From contig SCFE01000079.1 in the NCBI GenBank assembly GCA_004352715.1, forward strand, positions 76,265 through 140,264: 64,000 bases of DNA, read 5' to 3'. The translations under genes were made by a program, and so were the position numbers. The stretch is from Hofstenia miamia. Lineage: Eukaryota; Xenacoelomorpha; Acoela. This document shows positions 1 to 12,249 of the stretch, piece by piece. The first letter of the stretch is position 1. Each line of letters starts with the position of its first letter. The notes beneath the pieces were generated by a model, which was not told the DNA's origin, did not search any database, and saw nothing but the letters and a program-made list of their open reading frames with translations.

Positions 1-1049
1 TTGCATGTAAGCAAATGAAGAAAAGTATTCACTCCCTCAACAAAGAAAACTGTATGTTCATTAACAAAGATTTAGTTTGAACTTCTTAAGACAAATGAAT
101 TCAAAAGTTTTTTCGTTTGAAAAGGATGCTGAGTTTCTTAAGACTATGTGGGACGATTGTATGTCCGCAGTTTTAAATAATTAACATTAGAATATTGGAT
201 CTCTTCCACTAATACAAATGCATCATTTAGCCACGACAACTTTTAGGCTATAGGAAGTATACCAAGAAAATGTAATCTCTTCAAAAACGAGTGATTCAGT
301 TAAATCACTTAGCAAACTTTATCAGGAATGATTGCCCTAGTGACGGACAGTTTCATAGAAAAATCTGTAGTTGGGTCTTGATTGCCCTCATGAGTGCAAC
401 GGATAACAATAATCTGTGGCAAATAGGATTTTTAAGCATTTTAATGACGATGTGCTCTATAAAATAGTGGTTATAACATTAAGAATTTAAACTATCAATT
501 TTAGGATATTTGGTATGGTTCCAATTTTTCAATCACTGAATGAATGTACTATGTAAAGAGATCAAATTTATGTTGAAGTCAGTGATTCATAAGTAAAATA
601 TAATTTGAGAGACGAATCTAAGAAAATATCAAAAAATGTGAAAATAACAGTAAAACCAATGTTGAAAATTGCAAGCATTAAAAATTCCAGATTTAAACAA
701 TCAATCAAAGAAATTAGGATTGATTCTTGGCTCTATCTAAGCATAACGCTTGACAGTATTGATGTATTATCAAAGACTTCTTGTCACACACTGGATATAT
801 TTTTGCAGATTTTTCAGATAAGTGTTAATCATTAAATAACTGATAATTTATCCTATTAGCGTCATTAAATTCACAAAACACATATTCAATTCAGTCTTAC
901 ATACTACCCCGCATTGCATGTGGTGCGCCCGGTTGATTTTTCTTTGCCCTCTTACAAATCTTGTTCCAGGATACGCCGTTTGTTTGACATGCTGCTCGCA
1001 GCTTAAATTTGAATTAATGTTGGCTGATCCATCTATTAAACACAACTAT
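1..1049. other. AT-rich stretch without recognisable gene
   Basis: No reading frame here shows a family motif. The longest one, about 76 codons at 605-835, has no usable ATG and no recognisable domain, so I treat it as chance. No tandem array or terminal inverted repeat was seen. Confidence 0.5.
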
Positions 1050-1590
1050 AGAGAAAGATACAATCAGACTTATTAAGAGGGTTCAAAATAACAAGTCTCA
1101 TCCTTTGAATTCATGCTTACAGCATTGTAGCAGTTCACTTGACACACTATGCAATCCTCAACTAACTAGTGATTTTGTGCGTACATCTTATTATTTAAAA
1201 CAAGTGTGAATCTGTACGACCGCACATTCAGAAGACTTATGCTTTTTTGCTTGGGATTTGATTTGTATATTTATAGAAAGCAATATAATTAAAGCTTTAG
1301 ACCTTGAAAAAATCATTAATTCCGCTATCTGAACATGGAATTCCTTACCTAAAGAGATAAAGAACGTTGAATAACGAAGAGCTTTTTAAGAAGCAAATTA
1401 AAATTTAGCTTAAGCAAAAGCACATCTCAGGTCAATCATGGCTAGGATACAAATTCTGCAACAATGATTATTCAACAACCTGTACTTGAAATCTAGTAAT
1501 TTCTCCCTAGTGTGTGTCAGATTTATTGTATATTTATTTTGCTTTTGTATGTATTTATCTTAATAAAGAATATCTTATCTTAATATAGTT
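1050..1590 (+). pseudogene. 3' fragment of a non-LTR retrotransposon (reverse transcriptase C-terminus and tail)
   Basis: Around 1,330-1,370 a plus-strand frame reads WNSLPKEIKN, the type of motif found in the C-terminal region of many non-LTR reverse transcriptases just before the 3' end. The frame is broken by several stops. The stretch ends near 1,560-1,585 with AATAAAGAATATCTTATC followed by a partial TATCTTA repeat, as expected for a LINE 3' tail. No endonuclease or catalytic RT core is present. Seen: the short motif and tail. Inferred: a 5'-truncated LINE copy. An unrelated AT-rich sequence remains possible. Confidence 0.35.
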
Positions 1591-1929
1591 AATAATGAGA
1601 CTTTAATACTTTTAAGAAATTGGAATGTTCAATACAAAATCTCTTCAAGTACTTCTACCCTTAGTAAATGACACAATCGTTTGAGGATAATGGAATTCAC
1701 TATCAAATTTAGGCATTAATATACATAGTATAAAATGGGATATTATTTAAGTAGTATTGCAAAACAACGAAAATAAATATAAGTAAGACGAATCCAATTT
1801 GACCCAAAAATCTTGATTATTTAACCTAACATGATTGTTAAATGGTGAGATTTATTTTTTGCTTAATTAACAATCATTTGCATTAATCAGAAATTCTAAA
1901 GAGGAGTCCTCTTATAGAGGTTTGACGAA

Positions 1930-2914
1930 TAAACGCGCTATTTAGAGATTTTTCTAATCTTGATGACTTTATTAATGAACTACAATTATCAGATGCATTA
2001 AAACTTGAATATGAAGATATTGTTTGTGGCATAAAGTCGAAATTCATTAAATGTTTAAAAAAATCAATGTGAAAATGTACAATTGAGTAATACTATTACT
2101 CCTACAATCAAAGAATTGCAACATTCGAAGATATTTAAGCCAAAATTAGTCATTTCAAATAATAATTTAAAAAATGATGATGGTACTTTAAACGAAAAAG
2201 AATTCAAAAAAATTGTTCAAAACGCTGAGAAGTCAATTACAAATTTGGGAACGAAAAGGCCAAGTGTGGAACAAATAAAATTAAATGACAAAAATGATAT
2301 CTTACTTTGTAAAACTGTTGAAGATGCAAATATTACAGAAAGAGCACTTGGTAAATTGATGAACACAAGCATAAAAAATCGATCAAACTCATGCCAAAGA
2401 TCAAGATTACTAATATACCTTTATATGAAGACGTAACTAACTTTAAGGAATTTAAATCTAAACTATTTGCTGATAATGAAAATATTCTCAAGGATTTTGA
2501 AATGGAACATTGTGAATTAATATACAGTAATATTAACAATTATAACAAATGCAAAGAAATAATATTGAAGTTTTCAGCAAAATTGAGACATGTAAATATT
2601 GGAAAAAATTTAAGGCTTGGTTTTGGAATTGTTCGTACTTTTGATCATTATGTAAGAAAATGTAGTAACTGTGGTGAATTTGGTCATTCTACAAAGGTAT
2701 GTTCAATGAAAACATCTAACTGTATGTACTGCATGGATAATCACAACTATAAAAATTGTCCAGTTAAAAATGTTAAGGAAATGCATAAATGCATCAACTG
2801 CAAAAATTCAAATATGTTTAAGAAATCACATAGTAACCATAACGCATTTAGCAGAGTGTCCTTTATATAAAAATCAAATGCAGTTAACTATTTTGAAGCC
2901 CAATCATGAATTGT
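1930..2914 (+). pseudogene. Non-LTR retrotransposon ORF1 (gag-like, CCHC zinc knuckles), frameshifted
   Basis: ORF1-type nucleic-acid-binding protein of a LINE, spread over several plus-strand frames: about 1,930-2,060, then 2,083-2,436, then 2,391-2,870, with a last shift near 2,860 that restores the final zinc-knuckle cysteine. The C-terminal third holds cysteine-rich knuckles: CSNCGEFGHSTKVC at about 2,671-2,712 (a clear CX2CX4HX4C), then CMYCMDNHNYKNC, and a third that begins CINC. Such proteins coat element RNA during retrotransposition. The reading frame at 2,083 opens at a TTG rather than an ATG because the true start lies upstream in another frame. ORF2 remains follow directly, so this is the 5' half of one inserted element. 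It is not functional as assembled. Confidence 0.65.
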
Positions 2915-3873
2915 AGTAAAATTGCATACGAAAATATCATGCACTGCAACAAAGTAAATGAAAAAATTGTAAATAAGGAGAATAAATTTTAGAATCTAAT
3001 TCAGAATTTTGATGACAATACAATCCTTGGCGGGACTATTTAAAAAGCTTAAATGAAAAATTTTTGATCTTATGAAGAGATAGAAGGCAAGATTTAACAA
3101 ATAAAACTAAAGGTGGTGGTGTTTTACTAAATATACCACGCAAATTCAAACCAATAATCAGAGATGATATTTCTGAAAATGATTCTGAATTTGATAACTT
3201 ATGGGTTCAATTTAATATATGTGGAGTCTGTAATTTGATCAATATAAGTTATTGTAGTAACAATATCATTCAGAAATCACCAAAAATGCAATATTTGGGA
3301 GTAATAATTGATAGTAAATTGAATTTTGAAGACGAGGCCAAAAACATAAAGAAAATGACGTATGGTATAAGATCAATTCAAAAAATTGGAAAGTTTATAC
3401 CAATAGAATTGAAGGTAATACTCTTTTGATCACTTGTTTTATCCCATTTCTTGTACTCATCTTGTTTATTAACGAACTTAAATAAAAAGGCAAAATCGAA
3501 ATTAGAGAGAGTATTTAAATGGGGAATAAACATAATTAGCAACAAAAATAAAGAAATAATGTGTAAATATAATCTAAGATAATTAGAAGCTCTTCAAAAT
3601 ATTAGATGTTTATCGATATTTTGGAAAAGAAAATTGAACATTTCTAATCATTTAAATCAAAGAACAATTACATTTGGTAAAACTAAGTATAATAGAAAAG
3701 TAATAAAGAACGGATTCTTAAATTATTCAATATCACTATGGAACAAACTAGATTAGAGTACAAGAAGTGAAAAAAATTATACAATATTTAAGAAGTTGAA
3801 AAACATGATTACACAACAAAATATCAATTATCTGACTAATTATAGAATGAAATGTGCAACTCAAGAACAATAA
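2915..3873 (+). pseudogene. Non-LTR retrotransposon ORF2 remnant: endonuclease N-part joined to reverse transcriptase C-part
   Basis: Between 3,079 and 3,233 a frame reads NKTKGGGVLLNIP and onward, matching the GGGVLL region of AP-endonuclease-like (EEP) domains of LINEs. The same open frame then runs, without a shift, into YLGVIIDSKLNF at about 3,291-3,327, a motif from beyond the RT catalytic core. The YxDD core and most of the endonuclease are therefore missing through an internal deletion of probably 1.5-2 kb. The C-terminal part (SLWNKLD, YLTNYRMK) continues with stops to 3,873 and resembles the fragment at 28,740-29,124, so both belong to one family. Dead copy. Confidence 0.65.
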
Positions 3874-6467
3874 GTAAAAATATTTATTAAGTTATATTTA
3901 ATTTATAAACTTAACCAAGAAACAAACATTTACTGACATAACAAAGCTCATATGAAAAAAGTGGCATTATTTATGTTCTTAATAAGTTTGTAAACTTAAT
4001 ACATATATATATACATGAGAACTTAAATATATGTTGTTGTGCAATTTTGATTAGAGTAAGAAGAAAAATTAATTGTTTATCCCTACTTATCAGCACAGTG
4101 GTTAAAAACAAAGATAAAGTATGTTACCCTTTCTTCAGGCAGGAAGTTTCAAACATTGGACAACATTTTCTTCAAACAAGAGCAGTTACATTTAACTGAA
4201 CATGTTGTAGCAATGGAGACTTGTAATTCTGCAAATTTGGCTGAACTGATATCTGGCATACTACAATTGACTATTTGGCAAATTGTTTTGCGCAATTCTT
4301 TGTTGGATATAGTCCCTAACTGCGCATTGATCTTTGAAGTCAAAACAGTGCAAGTCGTTGTATGCTTGGATTATAGAATATTTGTGGATTCTACTGTGTC
4401 AATTATTTCCAAGAGACCACTATAGCACTGGGTAATCTTCTATTCTATTTCTAGATCTATAATTTTGACTGGTGTTTTGACACAATATATTAAATACCCA
4501 TCATATTCAAACGGCAGCACTATACAATAATGGCCATAGTACCTGATTACAGTTCTCAACCTTGTATAGGACATCCAATCTTGTAATTATTGGAATAAGT
4601 GTACTACCTATTTAATGAAATAAATTCCTGCGCAAGGTATTCATTACCATTGCAGTCCTTACAGTAGCCATCAGCTTATCAACATTAGTAGGAAGGCCGG
4701 GCATGACGAGGTTACATTGGGACACCCTGAAGTTCTCATAACACCTATGGCTATTTGCCATCTAGTGACGAAATATTTTTGACAAAAATAAATTGAACAA
4801 TTTAATTTTTAGGCGATGTGTTCAGACCAAAATGAGAATTTTTGATTTCTAGGATTTAGGCAAACTGATATTTTTGGTACCAAATTTCACTTAAGGAGTG
4901 TTTGTTGTAACAATGTTTAAGCATGCAACACTGTTTCAAAGAAAATAATTCATAGGTCCAACACCCAAATATTTCAAATGAAAAACTTGAAAATGATGTG
5001 TTATTTGCATTAGGGCATGTTTCTAAGTGCGTTAATATTGTTCAAAGCAAATATGCAATGGGTAAAAAACAATTTCTTTAGCAATTGTGTGTAAATTGTA
5101 CTAAATGTAAAAGTGCACATTACATAATAACTCCATGTGATGAAGATCTTAAGACGTGTTTGTTGTAACAATGTTTAATCATGCAACAAGAAAAATAATT
5201 GATAGATTTATTTTTCTCCTGTCATATATATTACATAAATTATCAATTATTTAGCTAAAACCATGAAAAATAAGGAATACTTTGTATCAGTTGGATTTGA
5301 ACAAAAAATGCCATGTCAGAAAGTGACTGGTGTAATGCCAATCACAGCCATCCATCTGTCTAATTTACTTCAAAGCTATGCATTGATGTTAGGTGAATAT
5401 TTTATGTCTTAGAAATATATGCAAAAATTTAACAAAGCTCATTAGTGTGCAGACATGTTGAAAATTCTTTTGTGTTAACTAGAACAATGTGTTTTTATGT
5501 TTTGAATTCTGAAATTATCTTTTTTCTATGTAGTTTATACAACCAACTAAATTATTTAATGTTTGTTTTATGCATTAAAATATTCTAGAACATATGCATA
5601 TAGATATATTTTTATAGCAATGACTAATGACTAGTTATTTGAAAACCTTCTCCAAGTGGGAGAAATGGAAATCAAGAATAGTTTATGCTTTCAATTATTG
5701 CTAATGTCTCTTAGAGGGTATAATGCCTTTCTAACCATTATTTTTATAGCATTTGGTCATTACTATAATTCCATCTTGTGTACATGCATAACACATAGTG
5801 TGAATATTAGCATAGCATGGTTAATCAAAACTTCAAAAGAAATTGGAGATAAAATCATAACATCATACAACATTGAAATATTGATTAATTTTCATGTTAG
5901 AGGCCTTAGTGATCAGATGTAACAATGCATTTCATCCTAATAATTGAATTTATAGCACATAGCATGGCTTTCTATTGTGTCAATCATTGACCATGAAAAA
6001 AATAAAATATACTCCATTATTAAACACATAAAGCCTTGGAGGGTTAAATCAATTACAATGCTAGATCAGATATATTTGAACCACCCCATAAAGAGATATA
6101 TATTTAATAATTACTAGGGAATGTGGATGTGCATCTGATCATTATATCTAGTAACACGTCAATAATTTGCTAAAACAACAAAAAACTATTAGAATTCCAG
6201 CCATTCATTGTAAAAATGGAAAGTTCATGGTAATTTTTTAGCCATGGAGTTATATATTTAATGAAAAAAACAGCAAAATTCTAGAGTGAAACAAAAACAT
6301 CTTTCAATTTTTACAGGGATTGTGAGGTAATTCATTTGCCAACATAAATCTTGTTATAATTTTAATAACAAATATCATACTAATGTTGATTAATTATAGA
6401 AATATGCTAGGGTTTTATGGAAAGATATATCCAAACACAACAACCAATACTAGCTATGAATGCGACA
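3874..6467. other. Intergenic; no gene supported
   Basis: Short open frames at 4,156-4,425 and 5,656-5,922 have no recognisable domain or splice context. A short imperfect direct repeat is present: GTGTTTGTTGTAACAATG followed by similar sequence at about 4,897-4,960 and again at about 5,155-5,205. Nothing else was identified. Confidence 0.5.
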
Positions 6468-6473
6468 TATATG
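6468..6473. repeat. Left target-site duplication of the 6.5-kb foldback element (TATATG)
   Basis: TATATG lies directly before the terminal AGTAGT and is repeated exactly at 8,474-8,479 after the mirrored terminus. Confidence 0.8.
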
Positions 6474-6742
6474 AGTAGTAAGGGAAGTCATGACGAGAAG
6501 GCACAAACTGACATTTTGACCTCTGCGATATTGATGAGTGTTTTTAGTGACTCATCAGTTGATTGACATTTCCGCTAATGGATTTTCAGTGACGTCACAT
6601 ATTTTTAAGTATGTCTGGATTTCAATTAGTAATGCTTTTAATTGATTTACATGTTAGGGCCACTTTTGGTATGACTAATTTCACTTTGATAATATCACAG
6701 ACCATTTTTTGGCATGAGTAATTTTTGATATCACATTTGTTT

Positions 6743-6906
6743 GCATTACGCCATGTTAATATATACCGTATTATAACAACCCCTTTCGGGTTCACTTTGA
6801 TAATATCGCAGACCATTTTTGGCATGACTAATTCCACTTTGATAATATCACAAATGTTTGCATTACATCGCGTTAATATATACCGTATTATAACAACTCC
6901 TTTCGG
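6743..6906. repeat. Tandem subrepeat inside the foldback arm
   Basis: A module containing GTTAATATATACCGTATTA and AACAACCCCTTTCGG occurs twice about 110 bp apart (6,755-6,790 and 6,870-6,906). The same pair appears inverted at 8,078-8,210. Confidence 0.7.
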
Positions 6907-7077
6907 AATACGTACACGTAATATTACAAGCTAATTTTCCATAATTTTCGAGAAGCTTACAGTATAATCCGGAAAAACTTTCAAAAACTGCAGTTATCAA
7001 AATTCATTGTAACATGTTTATATCACGGTTTTTCAACCAATAATTAATTTTCATAAATTCAAATGTATTTCCATTGG

Positions 7078-8077
7078 NNNNNNNNNNNNNNNNNNNNNNN
7101 NNNNNNNNNNNNNNNNNNNNNNNNNNNNNNNNNNNNNNNNNNNNNNNNNNNNNNNNNNNNNNNNNNNNNNNNNNNNNNNNNNNNNNNNNNNNNNNNNNNN
7201 NNNNNNNNNNNNNNNNNNNNNNNNNNNNNNNNNNNNNNNNNNNNNNNNNNNNNNNNNNNNNNNNNNNNNNNNNNNNNNNNNNNNNNNNNNNNNNNNNNNN
7301 NNNNNNNNNNNNNNNNNNNNNNNNNNNNNNNNNNNNNNNNNNNNNNNNNNNNNNNNNNNNNNNNNNNNNNNNNNNNNNNNNNNNNNNNNNNNNNNNNNNN
7401 NNNNNNNNNNNNNNNNNNNNNNNNNNNNNNNNNNNNNNNNNNNNNNNNNNNNNNNNNNNNNNNNNNNNNNNNNNNNNNNNNNNNNNNNNNNNNNNNNNNN
7501 NNNNNNNNNNNNNNNNNNNNNNNNNNNNNNNNNNNNNNNNNNNNNNNNNNNNNNNNNNNNNNNNNNNNNNNNNNNNNNNNNNNNNNNNNNNNNNNNNNNN
7601 NNNNNNNNNNNNNNNNNNNNNNNNNNNNNNNNNNNNNNNNNNNNNNNNNNNNNNNNNNNNNNNNNNNNNNNNNNNNNNNNNNNNNNNNNNNNNNNNNNNN
7701 NNNNNNNNNNNNNNNNNNNNNNNNNNNNNNNNNNNNNNNNNNNNNNNNNNNNNNNNNNNNNNNNNNNNNNNNNNNNNNNNNNNNNNNNNNNNNNNNNNNN
7801 NNNNNNNNNNNNNNNNNNNNNNNNNNNNNNNNNNNNNNNNNNNNNNNNNNNNNNNNNNNNNNNNNNNNNNNNNNNNNNNNNNNNNNNNNNNNNNNNNNNN
7901 NNNNNNNNNNNNNNNNNNNNNNNNNNNNNNNNNNNNNNNNNNNNNNNNNNNNNNNNNNNNNNNNNNNNNNNNNNNNNNNNNNNNNNNNNNNNNNNNNNNN
8001 NNNNNNNNNNNNNNNNNNNNNNNNNNNNNNNNNNNNNNNNNNNNNNNNNNNNNNNNNNNNNNNNNNNNNNNNNNNNN
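7078..8077. other. Assembly gap, 1000 N
   Basis: Exactly 1000 N between the two arms of the foldback element. The true length is probably unknown; long inverted repeats are a typical cause of such breaks. Confidence 0.99.
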
Positions 8078-8473
8078 TAATACGGTATATATTAACGCGA
8101 TGTAATGCAAACATTTGTGATATTATCAAAGTGGAATTAGTCATGCCAAAAATGGTCTGCGATATTATCAAAGTGAACCCGAAAGGGGTTGTTATAATAC
8201 GGTATATATTAACATGGCGTAATGCAAACAAATGTGATATCAAAAATTACTCATGCCAAAAAATGGTCTGTGATATTATCAAAGTGAAATTAGTCATACC
8301 AAAAGTGGCCCTAACATGTAAATCAATTAAAAGCATTACTAATTGAAATCCAGACATACTTAAAAATATGTGACATCACTGAAAATCCATTAGCAGAAAT
8401 GTCAATCACTCATCAATATCGCAGAGGTCAAAATGTCAGTTTGTGCCTTCTCATCATGACTTCCCTTACTACT

Positions 8474-8479
8474 TATATG
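8474..8479. repeat. Right target-site duplication (TATATG)
   Basis: Exact copy of the six bases at 6,468-6,473. Confidence 0.8.
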
Positions 8480-8561
8480 GTGGAAATCATGTTTTAATGG
8501 TACAAATCAATATTGTAGAACCTCAATTTGTTGGACACATATGATTACCCTTTTTGGATAA

Positions 8562-8759
8562 ATGTCCCTTGATGCTGACATATACCACAAACCTAAGCAC
8601 CACACTAATTATAATGAAAAACAAAATCCAATGTATAAACCAGATTCACAATCATATATTGATAGAATAAACGTAAAGTTTTGCACTGATCAAGGTCAAG
8701 TGATTGAGTTTACTGGGACTGGAAGGATTTATATTACACTGGATATTCACATGGAATGA
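8562..8759 (+). CDS. Short ORF, possible C-terminal fragment of a virus-like structural protein
   Basis: An open frame of 65 codons begins with ATG directly after an in-frame TAA and ends with TGA. Its second half (IDRINVKFCTDQ, then VIEFTGTGRIYITLDIH) has alternating hydrophobic residues ending in a beta-rich tail. That resembles the C-terminal strands of penton- or jelly-roll-like proteins encoded by Polinton/adintovirus-type elements, including the penton-like gene at 48 kb here. This is a pattern judgement, not a proven homology. It sits 83 bp outside the right end of the foldback element, with no further coding module. It could be a decayed remnant or a chance ORF. Confidence 0.3.
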   Translation: MSLDADIYHKPKHHTNYNEKQNPMYKPDSQSYIDRINVKFCTDQGQVIEFTGTGRIYITLDIHME

Positions 8760-9530
8760 AGAAATTACAGAAAATCAAAATTATTTCATTTGATGTTTGC
8801 AGTGTTTGTATAAACTCTAAAGTTATGACTATACATTTGTATTTTTAATTAAATAAATTTATTGATATTATTTTTCTGAGTTGCAAAATGTAGTGCATTA
8901 TTTAGTTTTTACAGAGATTGAGTCAAGGATGGTTGAATTTCTCCACCATGGGTAAGTTATTTTTACATTTAAATAGTGAATATTATACAATTAAGCAAAT
9001 TTTTAGTTGGAAATTGATTGCTTTACATGTATAATATTACTAACATTAATAAAAATTTCCTGTATACTGATTTGCAAATGAAAACACTACATATATTATC
9101 AATGCAATGTTTAAAAACTGAATTACAAATGAAAAATCATTAGCAAAAACTGCAAAAAGAGAATTTCTTCTTTTATAGAATTAAAAACACCAACTCCTTC
9201 ACAACAGGTAAAAACTAATTTGATGTTGGGAGAGAGCACATATTGACATTATTGGTGATAAATTCATTATTTTTCAATGATCAAAGCAGCTGATACATTT
9301 TAACAGTAATTTGATTTCAGTCAAATGCTATAATTCAAATCTCTTAGCAAAGAAATGAATTGCAAAAAATAAATTAACAAAATAATTAACTTGAAGAAAT
9401 TAAAAATTATAAAAAAGTCTTTGTCCAAAAGAAGAACAAAGGTTTGTTGTCTTGATGAACCTTGTATAAAACTATTTTCGTGATGGACTGATTCATTGCA
9501 CAGGATGCAAAAAATTTATTATTTGCTGTA
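8760..9530. other. Intergenic; nothing recognised
   Basis: AT-rich sequence with no family motif, tandem array or splice-consistent exon that I could identify. The last two bases (9,529-9,530) are the TA target duplication of the Tc1-like element that follows. Confidence 0.5.
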
Positions 9531-11230
9531 CAGTAGTGATCAAAAGTTGTTGGACACCATAATTAACAAAAATATTGAGGCTTTTTCACCATTTGTGAAT
9601 ACGACAATAAAGTTACATTTAAAATCCATGTGACAGGGGATAATTTATCTACATATAGCATATAATATTCTAATGATTTGCAAAAACATGATTAATTAGC
9701 ATGCGTGAAAATTTGTTTACCACATTGCAGGCGCGCTCAAAAGTTTTTGCACACTTTACTTAATTGCACTAATGTGGGCCTGGACCTTAATTAAGTGCTA
9801 ACTTTTGACAAATCAGGTTGCAGATGCGTTAATTTGCATTTAATATTATTGAACCACGCTATTTCTAAACTATTCAGTTGTTACATCATGCCTAGAGTTG
9901 ATGATTGCTATGTGAAAGAATTATTCAATTCCATAATGAAAAAAACTCGATTTGATCAATTTCAGCACAGCTATTATTGAAGAAAAGCACTGTTCATTCA
10001 ATTAATCAAAAAACGAAAAACTTGGTTTGATTGTTAATCGTCCTAAGAGTGGAAGACACATGAAGTCTTTGCATAGATCATCCTTGTTTGTTCTTATTTC
10101 AAAAAAAGCCCGAAAGCTACTGATGTTGAACTGCACAGGCAGTATTTCCAGACAACACCATCTCTGTTCAAACAACAAGACGAATTTTAGTAAAGTATGG
10201 TCTTAAATCTTATGTTGCACAGCACAAGCCCGCATTATGATCAAAACATTTAAGGGACTGACTATCATTTGCCAGAAGCGTCAACACTGGACTGTTAAAG
10301 AGTGGAGTGAAATGATTTTCACAGACGAATCATTGTTTCAGCTGCGGGCTACATTGCGCAAGCGTTGCCTTCATTTCAAGCATCAGGCATTAAATGCTCT
10401 ATTTGTCACAAACACATTAAAGCATGGTGGCAAAACATTCATGGTTTAGGGTGCTGTTAAGTTCAACAGTTCAACAGTACAAGATCACTGGCTTGAGTTT
10501 ATTGAACCATGGACTCTGCCAAATATTTTCCCACATTGAAAGATATTTGTCTCAATAGCGCATATTGATGACTGCCTAATTCAGAACAACGCCCTGTGCC
10601 ATAATCGCCAACTACAATGCAATTTTTTGATCGCCTTGAGCAGACACGTGTGATTACAACTAGTGAATGTCTGGCCCAAAGTCCTGACCTTAACTGAATA
10701 GAAGGCCTTTGGCAAATATTAAAGACTAAATTGGCAAAGCTACCTCTGTTTTCAAACCTGGAAAGTTGTAACACTATGCACACTTTATTTCACAATACTT
10801 CTACCAAAGATATTCAAGAACAATTTGAAACTATGCCTCACAGAATGAGAGCGGTCATTGTGGCTTCGGGTTGACACAAAAAATATTGATTGTTTTTTTG
10901 CACTGTTATTGTTTTATTTAGTTTTGTTTAACCTTTTTAGTCTTGAAAAAGATTTGTTTTTGTGTTTATTCCTGCGTTTCAAGAGTTTTAGATTAAGGTT
11001 TAACATTTTGTCCAAAGACTTTTGATTGCCCTTTACATATTTAAATTGCAGAAATTCATTTATATTTTTTGTTAACGGGCAATCATTTCAGAAAGAAATA
11101 CTCGTGTTACAGGCAAGGTCATTATTTTAACGAAAAAATAGGAATAAGTCTTGCTATTAGTTTAAATAATAATACGGTACACAAATTTAGAGTTTTTAGC
11201 AGGTTGTCCGAAAGCTTTTAATCACTACTG
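9531..11230 (+). mobile_element. Tc1/mariner-family transposon, decayed, with IR/DR termini
   Basis: The left end reads CAGTAGTGATCAAAAGTT after a TA at 9,529-9,530. The right end is its imperfect inverse, ending CACTACTG at 11,230 and followed by TA at 11,231-11,232. A second, internal copy of each terminal motif lies about 200 bp inside (near 9,732 CTCAAAAGTTTTTGCACAC, and near 11,009-11,030 in inverse), giving the paired IR/DR arrangement of Sleeping Beauty-like Tc1 elements. The length of 1,700 bp is normal for the family. The encoded transposase is broken, so this copy cannot move by itself. Confidence 0.85.
9888..10873 (+). pseudogene. Tc1-like DDE transposase, multiply frameshifted
   Basis: Transposase remnants occupy the element. 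A possible start is the ATG at about 9,888 (MPRVDDC). In the frame at 10,237-10,446 one reads HWTVKEWSEMIFTDESLFQL, the region of the first catalytic Asp, followed by KHGGKTFMV. Near 10,671-10,720 the sequence encodes QSPDLN, a TGA in place of the usual residue, then IEGLWQILK, which is the third catalytic (Glu) motif of the DDE triad. Several stops and frame changes separate these blocks. The protein would have bound the terminal repeats and cut at TA sites; it is dead here. Confidence 0.8.
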
Positions 11231-11926
11231 TACATATAAACTCAGTTGGAAATTTGCGCACAATTTCATAATCTTCACTTTGTTGGTTTTAGAAGACTTT
11301 GGCATCCTGTAAAACGATTAACACATGTAAGGCTGAAAGCAGAAACCTGTGTTTTTATCACAAGACTTTTGCAATCGCACAGCATTCATTGGGTCTCTAG
11401 CAATGTTACGCCATCTATGAGGCACCATTGGTTTATCATTGGCTGTATTTCTTAGAAATGTGCAATTTGTGAGAAAATCAACAACCACTATCTAAGACCA
11501 ATTGCTTAGAGCTAATTTTATACATTTGACTTTATTTAAGAAATGGTAAATTTTGACCTTAATTTGACCATATCAAATTTTGGTTCACCCTAATATTTAG
11601 ATAGGAAAATATAATAAAATGTATGAACACAGTTCAATTGCACACACTAAGTTATAACCATTTAAGCACCAAATGAAATAACAGATTGCTTAAATTGGTT
11701 CTTGCAGTATTTGATAACTACTTTCAAAACTAAAATGTCCAAAATGCTTTAAGCCTTTGGATTTATTCAGCGATCAGGCTATTTCATGCGTGGTTAATGG
11801 TGAAAGAATTCCGCGTCACGATCAATTCAGGGAAACTATTTTTGCAACTGCTTCTAAATGAGGTTTGTCTCCTGTGTTTGAAAAGTCTAACCTCACTGAG
11901 TCTCAGGCTCGTCCTGAGGACATCTT
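11231..11926. other. Intergenic; nothing recognised
   Basis: Contains a 69-codon open frame (11,246-11,455) with no recognisable motif. The stretch ends at the terminus of the next foldback element; the six bases before that terminus are CATCTT. Confidence 0.5.
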
Positions 11927-12249
11927 AGTAGTGAGAGAAGACGAGGCTTGGTTACACAAACTGTCATTTTGACCTCTGCGATATTGAGGGAGTGTTTGCA
12001 AATGTTAATTAATGAGTCATTCTACTTGACAAATGTTGACATCTCTGCTAATGGATTTTCAGTGACGTCAGATATTTTTAAGTATGTCTACTAATGGATT
12101 TTCAATTAGTAATGCTTTTAATTGATTTTTGATTCATGTTAGGCCGTTTTTTGGCATGACTAATTTCACTTTTTTAATATCACATATCGTTAATATATAC
12201 CTTATTATAACAACCCCTTTCAGGATACGTACACATAATATTACAAAAT

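Larger units (their letters stand above)
6474..8473. mobile_element. Long-TIR foldback element, Polinton-type ends, perfect 6-bp TSD
   Basis: The left arm starts AGTAGTAAGGGAAGTC at 6,474 and its inverse ends at 8,473. The arms are inverted copies over at least 396 bp (8,078-8,473 against 6,474 onward), nearly identical except for a deletion of roughly 28 bp in the right arm. Both arms run into a 1000-N gap, so the centre is unknown. The flanks are TATATG on both sides. Terminal AG, TIRs of hundreds of bp and a 6-bp duplication are the known signature of Polinton/Maverick insertions. No coding sequence is visible outside the gap. The left arm shares long stretches with the arms at 11.9 and 15.3 kb, so they form one family. 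Hundreds of bp of TIR on a short element suggest a non-autonomous derivative. Confidence 0.8.

Noticed and set aside
4149-4425. Overlapping 64- and 89-codon frames on opposite strands
   Set aside because: Neither shows a domain or splice context; kept only as a mention in the intergenic entry.
7004-8346. Very long ORFs on both strands over the first gap
   Set aside because: Nearly all codons are N; only the edge residues are real and they belong to the foldback arms.
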